From contig NZ_JASCXN010000027.1 in assembly GCF_030010625.1 (NCBI RefSeq), positions 1-64,000 on the forward strand: a DNA stretch of 64,000 nucleotides. The letters are read 5' to 3'. Under the pieces are notes generated by a model. It was not told the origin of the DNA. It saw only the letters and a program-made list of their open reading frames with translations, and did not search any database. The stretch comes from Streptomyces sp. CC208A (lineage in GTDB: Bacteria; Actinomycetota; Actinomycetes; Streptomycetales; Streptomycetaceae). The position numbers and the translations under genes were made by a program. Below are positions 7,369 to 21,121 of the stretch, piece by piece (the first letter of the stretch is position 1; each line of letters begins with the position of its first letter).

Positions 7369-8358
7369 ATGATGCGTCACCTCATCTCGGCCGCCGACCT
7401 CACCCGCGACGACGCCGTCCTGATCCTCGACACCGCCGAGGAGATGGCCCGGGTGGCCGACCGGCCGATCAAGAAGCTGCCGACCCTCCGCGGCCGGACC
7501 ATCTGCAACCTCTTCTTCGAGGACTCCACCCGGACCCGGATCTCCTTCGAGGCCGCAGAGAAGCGCCTCTCCGCCGACGTCATCAACTTCGCGGCCAAGG
7601 GCTCCAGCGTCTCCAAGGGCGAGTCGCTGAAGGACACCGCGCAGACCCTGGAGGCGATGGGCGTCGACGCCGTCGTCATCCGGCACAGCGCCTCCGGCGC
7701 CCCGTACCGCCTGGCCAACTCCGGCTGGATCGACGCCCCCGTCATCAACGCGGGCGACGGCACCCACCAGCACCCCACCCAGGCCCTCCTGGACGCCTTC
7801 ACCATGCGCCGCCGCCTCGTCGGCCGCGACGCCGGGCTCGGCAAGGACCTGGCCGGCAAGCGGATCACGCTCGTCGGCGACGTCCTGCACAGCCGGGTCG
7901 CCCGCTCCAACGTCGACCTGCTGCACACCCTCGGCGCCGAGGTCACCCTGGTGGCCCCGCCCACCCTCGTCCCCGTCGGCGTCGAGACCTGGCCCTGCGA
8001 GGTCTCCTACGACCTCGACGGCGTGCTGCCGAAGTCCGACGCGGTGATGATGCTGCGTGTGCAGCGAGAGCGGATGAACGCCGCCTTCTTCCCGACCGAG
8101 CGCGAGTACTCGCGCCGCTACGGCCTGGACGGCGAGCGGATGGCGAAGATGCCGGAGCACGCACTTGTCATGCACCCCGGCCCCATGGTCCGCGGCATGG
8201 AGATCACCGCCGAGGTCGCCGACTCCGACCGCTGCACGGTCGTCGAGCAGGTCGCCAACGGCGTCTCCATCCGGATGGCCGTCCTCTACCTGCTGCTCGG
8301 CGGCTCCGAGCCGGCCGCAGCTCCCGTCACCACCGCCCGCACAGAGGAGAGCAAGTAA
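7369..8358 (+). CDS. pyrB: Aspartate carbamoyltransferase catalytic subunit
   Basis: Condenses carbamoyl phosphate and aspartate into N-carbamoyl-aspartate. The 329-residue chain contains FFEDSTRTRISFE (carbamoyl phosphate site), GDGTHQHPTQALLD and MLRVQRERM, and the C-terminal HPGPMVRG. Two ATG codons stand in tandem (7369 and 7372); GGAGAG at 7355-7360 fits either. No regulatory pyrI subunit is present, as expected for actinomycetes. It is followed after two bases by pyrC. Confidence 0.96.
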   Translation: MMRHLISAADLTRDDAVLILDTAEEMARVADRPIKKLPTLRGRTICNLFFEDSTRTRISFEAAEKRLSADVINFAAKGSSVSKGESLKDTAQTLEAMGVDAVVIRHSASGAPYRLANSGWIDAPVINAGDGTHQHPTQALLDAFTMRRRLVGRDAGLGKDLAGKRITLVGDVLHSRVARSNVDLLHTLGAEVTLVAPPTLVPVGVETWPCEVSYDLDGVLPKSDAVMMLRVQRERMNAAFFPTEREYSRRYGLDGERMAKMPEHALVMHPGPMVRGMEITAEVADSDRCTVVEQVANGVSIRMAVLYLLLGGSEPAAAPVTTARTEESK

Positions 8359-8360
8359 GC

Positions 8361-9647
8361 ATGAGCAAGATCCTGATCCGTGGCGCGAAGGTGCTGGGCG
8401 GCGAGCCGCAGGACGTCCTCATCGACGGCGAGACCATCGCCGAGGTCGGCAGCGGCCTCTCCGCCGAGGGCGCGACCGTGATCGAGGCCGACGGGCAGAT
8501 CCTCCTCCCCGGCCTCGTCGACCTCCACACCCACCTGCGCGAGCCCGGCCGCGAGGACTCCGAGACCGTCCTCACCGGCACCCGCGCCGCCGCCGCGGGC
8601 GGCTACACCGCCGTCTTCGCCATGGCCAACACCCACCCCGTCGCCGACACCGCCGGCGTCGTCGAGCAGGTCTACCGGCTCGGCAAGGAGGCCGGCTACT
8701 GCGACGTGCAGCCCATTGGCGCCGTCACCGTCGGCCTGGAGGGCAAGAAGCTCGCCGAGCTCGGCGCCATGCATGACTCCGCCGCCGGTGTCACCGTCTT
8801 CTCCGACGACGGCAAGTGCGTCGACGACGCCGTGCTCATGCGCCGCGCCCTGGAGTACGTGAAGGCCTTCGGCGGCGTCGTCGCCCAGCACGCCCAGGAG
8901 CCCCGCCTCACCGAGGGCGCCCAGATGAACGAGGGCGTCGTCTCCGCCGAGCTCGGTCTCGGCGGCTGGCCCGCGGTCGCCGAGGAGTCGATCATCGCCC
9001 GCGATGTCCTCCTCGCCGAGCACGTCGGCTCCCGCGTCCACATCTGCCACCTCTCCACCGCCGGCTCCGTCGAGATCGTCCGCTGGGCCAAGTCCCGCGG
9101 CATCGACGTCACCGCCGAGGTCACCCCGCACCACCTCCTCCTCACGGACGAGCTGGTCCGCACGTACAACCCGGTCTACAAGGTCAACCCGCCGCTGCGC
9201 ACCGAGCGCGACGTCATGGCCCTGCGCGAGGCCCTGGCCGACGGCACCATCGACATCGTCGCCACCGACCACGCCCCGCACCCGCACGAGGACAAGGACT
9301 GCGAGTGGGCCGCCGCCGCCATGGGCATGGTCGGCCTGGAGACCGCGCTCTCCGTCGTCCAGCAGACGATGGTGGAGACCGGCCTTCTCGACTGGGCCGG
9401 CGTCGCCGACCGGATGTCCTCCGCCCCGGCCCGCATCGGCCGGGCCACCGGCCACGGACGCCCCGTCTCGGCAGGTGAGCCCGCCAACCTGGTCCTCGTC
9501 GATCCGGCTTACCGTGGGACCGTGGACCCCGCGGACTTCGCCTCCCGCAGCCGCAACACCCCCTACGAGGGCCGTGAGCTGCCGGGTCGCGTCACCCACA
9601 CCTTCCTGCGGGGCCGGGCAACGGTCATGGACGGGAAGTTGGCGTGA
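8361..9647 (+). CDS. pyrC: Dihydroorotase, class I
   Basis: Closes N-carbamoyl-aspartate to dihydroorotate in a zinc amidohydrolase barrel. The 428-residue length is that of the class I enzymes. The metal motif DLHTHLREPG lies near residues 54-63, followed by VFSDDGKCVDD, HICHLST, TPHHLLL and the catalytic TDHAPHPHEDK. The GTG of the next gene overlaps its stop. Confidence 0.96.
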   Translation: MSKILIRGAKVLGGEPQDVLIDGETIAEVGSGLSAEGATVIEADGQILLPGLVDLHTHLREPGREDSETVLTGTRAAAAGGYTAVFAMANTHPVADTAGVVEQVYRLGKEAGYCDVQPIGAVTVGLEGKKLAELGAMHDSAAGVTVFSDDGKCVDDAVLMRRALEYVKAFGGVVAQHAQEPRLTEGAQMNEGVVSAELGLGGWPAVAEESIIARDVLLAEHVGSRVHICHLSTAGSVEIVRWAKSRGIDVTAEVTPHHLLLTDELVRTYNPVYKVNPPLRTERDVMALREALADGTIDIVATDHAPHPHEDKDCEWAAAAMGMVGLETALSVVQQTMVETGLLDWAGVADRMSSAPARIGRATGHGRPVSAGEPANLVLVDPAYRGTVDPADFASRSRNTPYEGRELPGRVTHTFLRGRATVMDGKLA

Positions 9648-10216
9648 CACACACCATCGCAAGCGCGGCCCTCGCCGCGGAGCAGAAGTCGGCCGAGGTG
9701 ACCGACTGGGCCGGCCGCATCGGCTGGGTCGTCGGCCTCCTGATCTTCGTCGCCTTCGTCTACTGGCTCATGCGCCAGGGCTGGAAGTGGCGCGGCAGTC
9801 TCCAGTCGGACCTCCCCGCACTCCCCGAGGTGCCGGAGACGCCCGGTGAGGCGAAGCTGAGGCTGGACGGCCGCTACCACGGCTCCACCACCGCCGGGCA
9901 GTGGCTCGACCGGATCGTCGCCCACGGCCTCGGCACCCGCAGCCGCGCCGAGCTCACGCTCACCGACGCCGGGATCACCGTCGTCCGCCCCGGGGCGAAC
10001 GACTTCCTGATCCCCGCCGCCGCCCTGCGCGGCGCCCGCCTCGACAAGGGCATCGCCGGCAAGGTCCTCGCCGAGGGCGGGCTCCTGATCGTCACCTGGG
10101 AGCACGGCGGCACCCTGCTCGACTCCGGCTTCCGCTCCGACCGCGCCGCGGAGCACACCTCCTGGGTCGAGACCATCGACACCATGACCGACACGACGGA
10201 AGGCATCGCACGATGA
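9644..10216 (+). CDS. Membrane-anchored PH-like protein in the pyr operon
   Basis: This 190-residue protein has one hydrophobic segment at about residues 25-44 (IGWVVGLLIFVAFVYWLM), then a soluble domain of alternating beta strands (ELTLTDAGITVVRPG, FLIPAAALRGARL, GGLLIVTWEHGG) that resembles a bacterial PH domain. It overlaps pyrC by GTGA and carA by ATGA, so it is translated as part of the operon. A membrane protein at the same place between pyrC and carA is a feature of actinobacterial pyr operons. Its role in pyrimidine synthesis is unknown. Confidence 0.8.
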   Translation: MTHTIASAALAAEQKSAEVTDWAGRIGWVVGLLIFVAFVYWLMRQGWKWRGSLQSDLPALPEVPETPGEAKLRLDGRYHGSTTAGQWLDRIVAHGLGTRSRAELTLTDAGITVVRPGANDFLIPAAALRGARLDKGIAGKVLAEGGLLIVTWEHGGTLLDSGFRSDRAAEHTSWVETIDTMTDTTEGIAR

Positions 10217-11344
10217 CGACCTCCACCAGGGGAGCCCAGGCTCCCGCCGTACTCGTCCTGGAGGACGGCCGCACCTTCCGCGGCCGCGCCTACGGGGCCG
10301 TGGGGGAGACCTTCGGCGAGGCTGTGTTCTCCACCGGCATGACCGGCTACCAGGAGACCCTCACCGACCCGTCGTACGACCGCCAGATCGTCGTCGCGAC
10401 CGCCCCCCAGATCGGCAACACCGGCTGGAACGACGAGGACGACGAGTCGAGCCGCATCTGGGTCTCCGGCTACGTGGTCCGCGACCCCGCCCGCATCCCG
10501 TCGAACTGGCGCGCCAAGCGCAGCCTCGACGAGGAGCTGGTCGCCCAGGGCGTCGTCGGCATCTCCGGCATCGACACCCGCGCCCTCACCCGCCACCTGC
10601 GCGAGCGCGGCTCCATGCGCGCCGGCGTCTTCTCCGGCGAGGCCCTCGCCCCCGAGGCCGAGCTGCTCGCCCGTGTGCAGGCCCAGCCGCACATGAAGGG
10701 CGCCAGCCTCTACGAGGAGGTCGCCACCAAGGAGCCGTACGTGGTCCCCGCGATCGGTGAGAAGAAGTTCACCGTCGCCGCGATCGACCTCGGCATCAAG
10801 GGCATGACCCCGCACCGGATGGCCGAGCGCGGCATCGAGGTCCACGTGCTGCCCGCCACCGCCACCGCCGAGGACGTCTACGCGGTGAACCCGGACGGCG
10901 TCTTCTTCTCCAACGGCCCGGGCGACCCGGCCACCGCCGACGGCCCGGTCGCGCTCATGACCGCCGTCCTGGAGCGGAAGACCCCGCTCTTCGGCATCTG
11001 CTTCGGCAACCAGATCCTCGGCCGCGCGCTCGGCTTCGGCACCTACAAGCTGAAGTACGGCCACCGGGGCATCAACCAGCCCGTCCAGGACCGGACCACC
11101 GGCAAGGTCGAGGTCACCGCGCACAACCACGGCTTCGCCGTCGACGCGCCCCTCGACAAGGTCTCCGAGACCCCCTTCGGCCGCGCCGAGGTCTCGCACG
11201 TCTGCCTGAACGACAACGTCGTGGAGGGCCTCCAGCTGCTCGACCAGCCGGGCTTCTCCGTCCAGTACCACCCCGAGGCGGCCGCGGGCCCGCACGACGC
11301 CGCGTACCTCTTCGACCGCTTCGTGACCCTCATGGAGGCCGAGC

Positions 11345-11352
<8 letters not shown>
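10213..11352 (+). CDS. carA: Carbamoyl-phosphate synthase small (glutaminase) subunit
   Basis: Hydrolyses glutamine and passes ammonia to CarB for carbamoyl phosphate synthesis. The 379 residues have the CPSase small-chain N-domain and a class I glutamine amidotransferase domain. The nucleophile is Cys263 in FGICFGNQILG, and the His-Glu pair lies in QYHPEAAAGPHD. The ATG overlaps the preceding stop. The last codons overlap the GTG start of carB, so the subunits are coupled. Confidence 0.96.
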
Positions 11353-14653
<3,301 letters not shown>

Positions 14654-14661
14654 CAGCGACC

Positions 14662-14691
14662 GAGGGGGACACCGGAAACGGTGTCCCCCTC
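14662..14691 (+). terminator. GAAA-tetraloop hairpin between carB and pyrD
   Basis: GAGGGGGACACCG and its exact complement form a 13-bp stem closed by a GAAA tetraloop. It fills the 55-base gap between carB and pyrD, the largest gap inside the operon after pyrR-pyrB. It may terminate part of the transcripts or stabilise the upstream mRNA. No U-run follows. Confidence 0.55.
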
Positions 14692-14708
14692 TTCATGAGG
14701 ACCCCACC

Positions 14709-15814
<1,106 letters not shown>

Positions 15815-15818
<4 letters not shown>

Positions 15819-16651
15819 CCCTCCCCTTCGGTACCCGCCTGCGCTCCGCCATGGACGAGCGCGGCCCCCTCTGCGTCGGCGTCGACCCGCACGCCTCCCT
15901 GCTCGACGCCTGGGGCCTCGCCGACGACATCGCGGGCCTGGAGCGCTTCACGTACACCGTCGTCGAGGCGCTGGCGGAGACGGTCGCCGTCTTCAAGCCG
16001 CAGGCCGCCTTCTTCGAGCGCTTCGGCTCGCGCGGCATCGCCGTCCTGGAGCGGGCCACCGCCGACCTGCGCGCCGCCGGCGGCCTGGTCGTCATGGACG
16101 CCAAGCGCGGCGACATCGGCTCCACCATGGCCGCCTACGCGGAGACCTTCCTGCGCAAGGACTCCCCGCTCTTCTCCGACGCCCTCACGGTCTCCCCGTA
16201 CCTCGGCTACGGCTCCCTGAAGCCGGCCGTCGACCTGGCCCGCCAGTCCGGCGCCGGCCTCTTCGTCCTCGCCCTCACCTCCAACCCGGAGGGCGCCGAG
16301 GTCCAGCGGGCCGTGCGGGAGGACGGGCGCACCATCGGCGCGACCATGCTCGCCCACCTCGCGGAGGAGAACGCGGGGGAGACCCCGATGGGCTCCTTCG
16401 GCGCGGTCGTCGGCGCCACCCTCGGCGACCTCTCCTCCTTCGACCTCGACATCAACGGCCCGCTGCTCGCCCCCGGCATCGGTGCCCAGGGCGCGACCCC
16501 GGCCGACCTCCCGGTCGTCTTCGGGGCCGCGGTCCGCAACGTCGTCCCGAACGTGAGCCGGGGCGTGCTGCGCGCAGGACCGGACGCGTCCGCCCTGCGG
16601 GACGCGGCGACGCGCTACGCGGACGAGATCCGGGCGGCCGTCGCGGCCTGA
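15815..16651 (+). CDS. pyrF: Orotidine 5'-phosphate decarboxylase
   Basis: Decarboxylates OMP to UMP, the last step of the pathway encoded here. The 278 residues have the longer actinobacterial form of the family, with VGVDPHASLLDAWG and the catalytic DAKRGDIGSTMAAYA (Asp-Lys-Asp network) near residues 93-107. It is the last gene of the pyr operon. A 16-bp hairpin 125 bases downstream is the first obvious terminator. Confidence 0.95.
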
Positions 16652-16775
16652 CCCGCCTCCACCTCCGTCCTGCCATCCCCGCAGGTGGGAGCGGACGGGG
16701 GCGCCGGGCGCGCCTCCTCCGCCCCGCTTGACGCCCCACTTGACGAAAACTTGGCAGAAAACCGGGTCGTTATGC

Positions 16776-16817
16776 CGGAAAAGTCCTGGTCGGTCGAGGC
16801 TGACCAGGACTTTTCCG
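16776..16817 (+). terminator. Long hairpin at the end of the pyr operon
   Basis: CGGAAAAGTCCTGGTC (16776-16791) and its exact complement (16802-16817) form a perfect 16-bp stem with a 10-base loop, followed by CTGTTCTC. It is the most likely terminator of the pyr operon. It lies just before the sihF promoter and so insulates that gene. The rest of the 16652-16969 gap holds only the sihF promoter and its leader. Confidence 0.7.
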
Positions 16818-16826
16818 CTGTTCTCG

Positions 16827-16855
16827 CTGACTGGAGCGGCCTTGGCCGCTAGTCT
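16827..16855 (+). promoter_or_regulatory. Candidate promoter of sihF
   Basis: CTGACT (16827-16832), a 17-base spacer and TAGTCT (16850-16855) resemble a housekeeping promoter. Transcription starting near 16862 would give a leader of about 108 bases before the GTG. Confidence 0.45.
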
Positions 16856-16969
16856 CCGGAGCAGAGCAGGCGTTCAACGGTCACGTCGTTGGTCGTTGCT
16901 CCACTGGTGTGGGTCGAGCAGGCCTCACCGGTCCGTATCCGACAGATCGACATCCGAGGTGACGTAGGC

Positions 16970-17293
16970 GTGGCTCTTCCGCCCCTTACCCCTGAACAGC
17001 GCGCAGCCGCGCTCGAAAAGGCCGCCGCGGCTCGCCGGGAGCGGGCCGAGGTCAAGAATCGACTCAAGCACTCCGGCGCCTCCCTCCACGAGGTCATCAA
17101 GCAGGGCCAGGAGAACGACGTCATCGGCAAGATGAAGGTCTCCGCCCTGCTCGAGTCCCTCCCCGGCGTCGGCAAGGTCCGCGCCAAGCAGATCATGGAG
17201 CGGCTCGGCATCTCCGAGAGCCGCCGCGTCCGTGGTCTCGGCTCCAACCAGATCGCCTCCCTGGAGCGCGAGTTCGGCGGCTCCGGCGCCTGA
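16970..17293 (+). CDS. sihF: Streptomyces integration host factor-like nucleoid protein sIHF
   Basis: sIHF is a basic nucleoid-associated protein, specific to actinobacteria, that binds and bends DNA and affects sporulation and antibiotic production. The 107 residues have an N-terminal long helix (TPEQRAAALEKAAAARRERA) and a helix-two-turn-helix core, LLESLPGVGKVRAKQIMERLGI, of the lid/H2TH type. The GTG at 16970 was chosen over an upstream in-frame GTG because GAGGTGA lies 7 bases before it and the product then starts MALPPLTPEQR, as in S. coelicolor sIHF. The position between pyrF and gmk is conserved. Confidence 0.93.
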   Translation: MALPPLTPEQRAAALEKAAAARRERAEVKNRLKHSGASLHEVIKQGQENDVIGKMKVSALLESLPGVGKVRAKQIMERLGISESRRVRGLGSNQIASLEREFGGSGA

Positions 17294-17378
17294 CCCGCCA
17301 CCCGGCCCGGTGCCGGGCCCGGGGCCCGATCCAGGACAAGCGTCCCGGGCACCCCGGCGGTACTGGAATAATCGCTGC

Positions 17379-17942
17379 ATGGCAGCAGAGGCACGTCCGC
17401 GGCTGACCGTGCTCTCCGGCCCCTCAGGGGTCGGCAAGAGCACGGTCGTCGCTCATATGCGCAAGGTCCACCCCGAGGTCTGGCTCTCGGTGTCGGCGAC
17501 GACCCGGAAGCCCCGCCCCGGCGAGAAGCACGGCGTCCAGTACTTCTTCGTCACGGACGACGAGTTCGACAAGCTGATCGCCAACGGTGAGCTCCTCGAA
17601 TGGGCCGAGTTCGCGGGCAACCGCTACGGCACGCCCCGCAGCGCGGTCGTCGACCGCCTGGAGGCCGGCGAGCCCGTCCTGCTGGAGATCGAGCTCCAGG
17701 GCGCGCGCCAGGTCAAGGAGTCCATGCCCGACTCCCAGCTGGTCTTCCTGGCCCCGCCGAGCTGGGAGGAGCTGGTCCGCCGGCTCACCGGCCGCGGCAC
17801 CGAGTCGCCCGAGGTCATCGAGCGCCGCCTGGAGGCCGCCAAGGTCGAACTCGCCGCCGAGTCGGAGTTCGACACCACGCTCGTCAACACCTCCGTCGAG
17901 GACGTGGCACGCGAGCTGCTAACGTTGATGCACGTAGTCTGA
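17379..17942 (+). CDS. gmk: Guanylate kinase
   Basis: Phosphorylates GMP to GDP. The 187 residues show the P-loop GPSGVGKST at about 14-22, the GMP-binding VSATTRKPRPGE, HGVQYFFV, EWAEFAGNRYGTP and the family end region. The sequence TGGAATAAT (17364-17372) looks like an extended -10 that ends only 6 bases before the ATG. With no Shine-Dalgarno visible, the transcript is probably leaderless. Confidence 0.96.
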   Translation: MAAEARPRLTVLSGPSGVGKSTVVAHMRKVHPEVWLSVSATTRKPRPGEKHGVQYFFVTDDEFDKLIANGELLEWAEFAGNRYGTPRSAVVDRLEAGEPVLLEIELQGARQVKESMPDSQLVFLAPPSWEELVRRLTGRGTESPEVIERRLEAAKVELAAESEFDTTLVNTSVEDVARELLTLMHVV

Positions 17943-17970
17943 TCTTTTATCCATCTTCGGAAGGTAGAGC

Positions 17971-18243
17971 GTGTCCTCTTCCATCACCGCGCCCGAGGGC
18001 ATCATCAACCCGCCGATCGACGAGCTGCTCGAGGCCACTGACTCGAAGTACAGCCTCGTGATCTACGCGGCCAAGCGCGCGCGTCAGATCAACGCGTACT
18101 ACTCGCAGCTCGGTGAGGGCCTGCTGGAGTACGTCGGCCCCCTCGTCGACACCCACGTCCACGAGAAGCCGCTCTCGATCGCCCTGCGCGAGATCAACGC
18201 GGGTCTGCTGACCTCCGAGGCCGTCGAGGGCCCCGTTCAGTAA
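17971..18243 (+). CDS. rpoZ: RNA polymerase omega subunit
   Basis: Omega helps assembly of beta-prime into core RNA polymerase. The 90-residue protein contains PPIDELLEATDSKYSLVIYAAKRARQ, the usual omega signature, and a C-terminal tail typical of Streptomyces. The GTG start is preceded by GGAAGG. It is 28 bases after gmk, so the two are probably cotranscribed. A 17-bp hairpin follows directly. Confidence 0.95.
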   Translation: MSSSITAPEGIINPPIDELLEATDSKYSLVIYAAKRARQINAYYSQLGEGLLEYVGPLVDTHVHEKPLSIALREINAGLLTSEAVEGPVQ

Positions 18244-18256
18244 GCGTTGCGTGTGT

Positions 18257-18295
18257 CACCACAGGCCCGGCGGTCCTTCCGCCGGGCCTGTGGTG
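18257..18295 (+). terminator. Terminator after rpoZ
   Basis: CACCACAGGCCCGGCGG pairs over 17 bp with its exact complement across a five-base loop, 13 bases after the rpoZ stop. Confidence 0.85.
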
Positions 18296-18362
18296 TCTCA
18301 TGGAGCCGACAGTGGAGTCGTAACCCATCCGAGTGCGCCTGCGAGCGCGGGGAGTGACAGCC

Positions 18363-19577
18363 GTGACCAAGCCGAAGGTCGTTCTGGGCGTGAGCGGCGG
18401 CATCGCCGCCTACAAGGCGTGCGAGCTGCTGCGCCGGCTCACCGAGTCGGGCCACGACGTCCGCGTCGTCCCCACCGACTCCGCCCTCCACTTCGTCGGC
18501 GCCGCCACCTGGTCCGCGCTCTCCGGCAACCCCGTCTCCACCGAGGTCTGGGAGACCGTCCACGAGGTGCCGCACGTCCGCATCGGGCAGGGCGCCGACC
18601 TCGTCGTCGTCGCCCCCGCCACCGCCGACATGCTCGCCAAGGCCGCCCACGGCCTCGCCGACGACCTGCTCACCAACACGCTGCTCACCGCGCGCTGTCC
18701 GGTCGTCTTCGCCCCCGCCATGCACACCGAGATGTGGGAGCACCCGGCCACCCAGGAGAACGTGGCCACCCTGCGCCGCCGCGGCGCCGTCGTCATCGAG
18801 CCCGCCGTCGGCCGGCTCACCGGCGTCGACACCGGCAAGGGCCGCCTCCCCGAGCCCGGCGAGATCTTCGAGGTCTGCCGGAGGATCCTCGCCCGCGGCG
18901 TCACCACCCCCGACCTCGCGGGCCGGCACGTCGTGGTGAGCGCCGGCGGCACCCGCGAGCCCCTGGACCCCGTCCGCTACCTGGGCAACCGCTCCAGCGG
19001 CAAGCAGGGATACGCCCTCGCCGGCGCCGCCGCCGCGCGCGGCGCCCGGGTCACCCTCGTCGAGGCCAACACCGGCATGCCCGACCCGGCCGGCGTCGAC
19101 GTCGTCCACGTCGGCACCGCCGTCCAGCTCCGCGAGGCCGTCCTCAAGGCCGCCGCCGACGCCGACGCGGTCGTCATGGCCGCCGCCGTCGCCGACTTCC
19201 GCCCGGCCGTCTACGCCACCGGAAAGATCAAGAAGACGGACGACGGCGGGGCGCCCACCGTCGAACTGGTCCGCAACCCGGACGTCCTCGCCGAGCTCTC
19301 CGCCGACCGCGCGCTGCCCGGCCAGGTCGTCGTCGGCTTCGCCGCCGAGACCGACGACGTGCTCGTCAACGGCCGCGCCAAGCTCGCCCGCAAGGGCTGC
19401 GACCTCCTCGTCGTCAACGAGGTCGGCGAGCACAAGACCTTCGGCTCGGCGGAGAACGAGGCCGTGGTCCTCGCCGCCGACGGCACCGAGACCCCGGTCC
19501 CGTACGGCCCGAAGGAAGCCCTCGCCGAGACCGTCTGGGACCTGGTCCTGCCGCGCCTGCGGGAACGGTCCGCCTGA
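18363..19577 (+). CDS. coaBC: Bifunctional phosphopantothenoylcysteine decarboxylase / phosphopantothenate-cysteine ligase
   Basis: Carries out two consecutive steps of coenzyme A synthesis. The 404 residues split into an FMN-dependent CoaC half (GVSGGIAAYKACEL, VVVAPATADMLAKAAHG, the APAMHTEMWEHPATQENV substrate loop) and a CoaB half (VSAGGTREPLDPVRYLGN, SSGKQG, the ADFRP and GKIKK motifs, VGFAAET). The GTG at 18363 has GGAG 8 bases upstream and gives MTKPKVVLGV; the upstream in-frame GTG at 18333 adds ten unconserved residues. Confidence 0.95.
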   Translation: MTKPKVVLGVSGGIAAYKACELLRRLTESGHDVRVVPTDSALHFVGAATWSALSGNPVSTEVWETVHEVPHVRIGQGADLVVVAPATADMLAKAAHGLADDLLTNTLLTARCPVVFAPAMHTEMWEHPATQENVATLRRRGAVVIEPAVGRLTGVDTGKGRLPEPGEIFEVCRRILARGVTTPDLAGRHVVVSAGGTREPLDPVRYLGNRSSGKQGYALAGAAAARGARVTLVEANTGMPDPAGVDVVHVGTAVQLREAVLKAAADADAVVMAAAVADFRPAVYATGKIKKTDDGGAPTVELVRNPDVLAELSADRALPGQVVVGFAAETDDVLVNGRAKLARKGCDLLVVNEVGEHKTFGSAENEAVVLAADGTETPVPYGPKEALAETVWDLVLPRLRERSA

Positions 19578-19593
19578 ACCGGAAGCGGGCCGA

Positions 19594-19647
19594 GGGGGCG
19601 CGAGAAACGCCGGGGCGCGAGTGATCTGCGCCCCACCGGGCGCCCCC
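19594..19647 (+). terminator. Nested hairpin after coaBC
   Basis: GGGGGCGC (19594-19601) pairs with GCGCCCCC (19640-19647), with more pairing outside. Inside it GGGGCGC (19612-19618) pairs with GCGCCCC (19628-19634). The structure ends 70 bases after the coaBC stop and is well placed as a terminator. Confidence 0.6.
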
Positions 19648-19731
19648 TCCCGGCCCCGCGCAAGGCCGTTTCGAGCCGTCCGCGGGCATTCGTCAGGCGA
19701 GACACCTGGTCCAAGGCCCGACCTGGCCCGA

Positions 19732-19737
19732 TAGACT
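19732..19737 (+). promoter_or_regulatory. -10-like element upstream of metK
   Basis: TAGACT fits a housekeeping -10 and would start transcription near 19744, giving a leader of about 75 bases. No convincing -35 was found. The leader was searched by eye for SAM riboswitch motifs without success. Confidence 0.4.
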
Positions 19738-19818
19738 GTCCGTGGAACGTCGCGGGGCGCAGCCCCCTGCCGGTCCGCGAAGAGACAGCCAGCAGCCGCT
19801 GCAACCCCAGGGAGCGTT

Positions 19819-21027
<1,209 letters not shown>

Positions 21028-21042
21028 GCGGCACCCGGCACA

Positions 21043-21080
21043 CGGAAGCCCGGCACCCCTTGGGGGGTGCCGGGCTTCCG
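21043..21080 (+). terminator. Terminator after metK
   Basis: CGGAAGCCCGGCACCCC forms a perfect 17-bp stem with its complement around a four-base TTGG loop, starting 16 bases after the metK stop. Confidence 0.85.
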
Positions 21081-21121
21081 CCGTCCGGCCGCTGTCCGAG
21101 CCGTCTGGTAGGTATGGGGCT

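Noticed and set aside
16728..16745. Two TTGACG hexamers read as tandem -35 boxes
   Set aside because: No -10 hexamer stands at 16-19 bases from either, and the hairpin at 16776 would stop such transcripts.
19738..19818. SAM riboswitch before metK
   Set aside because: The CTGCAACCCC stretch raised the idea, but the conserved core segments of SAM-I or SAM-IV aptamers could not be laid out in the 75-base leader.
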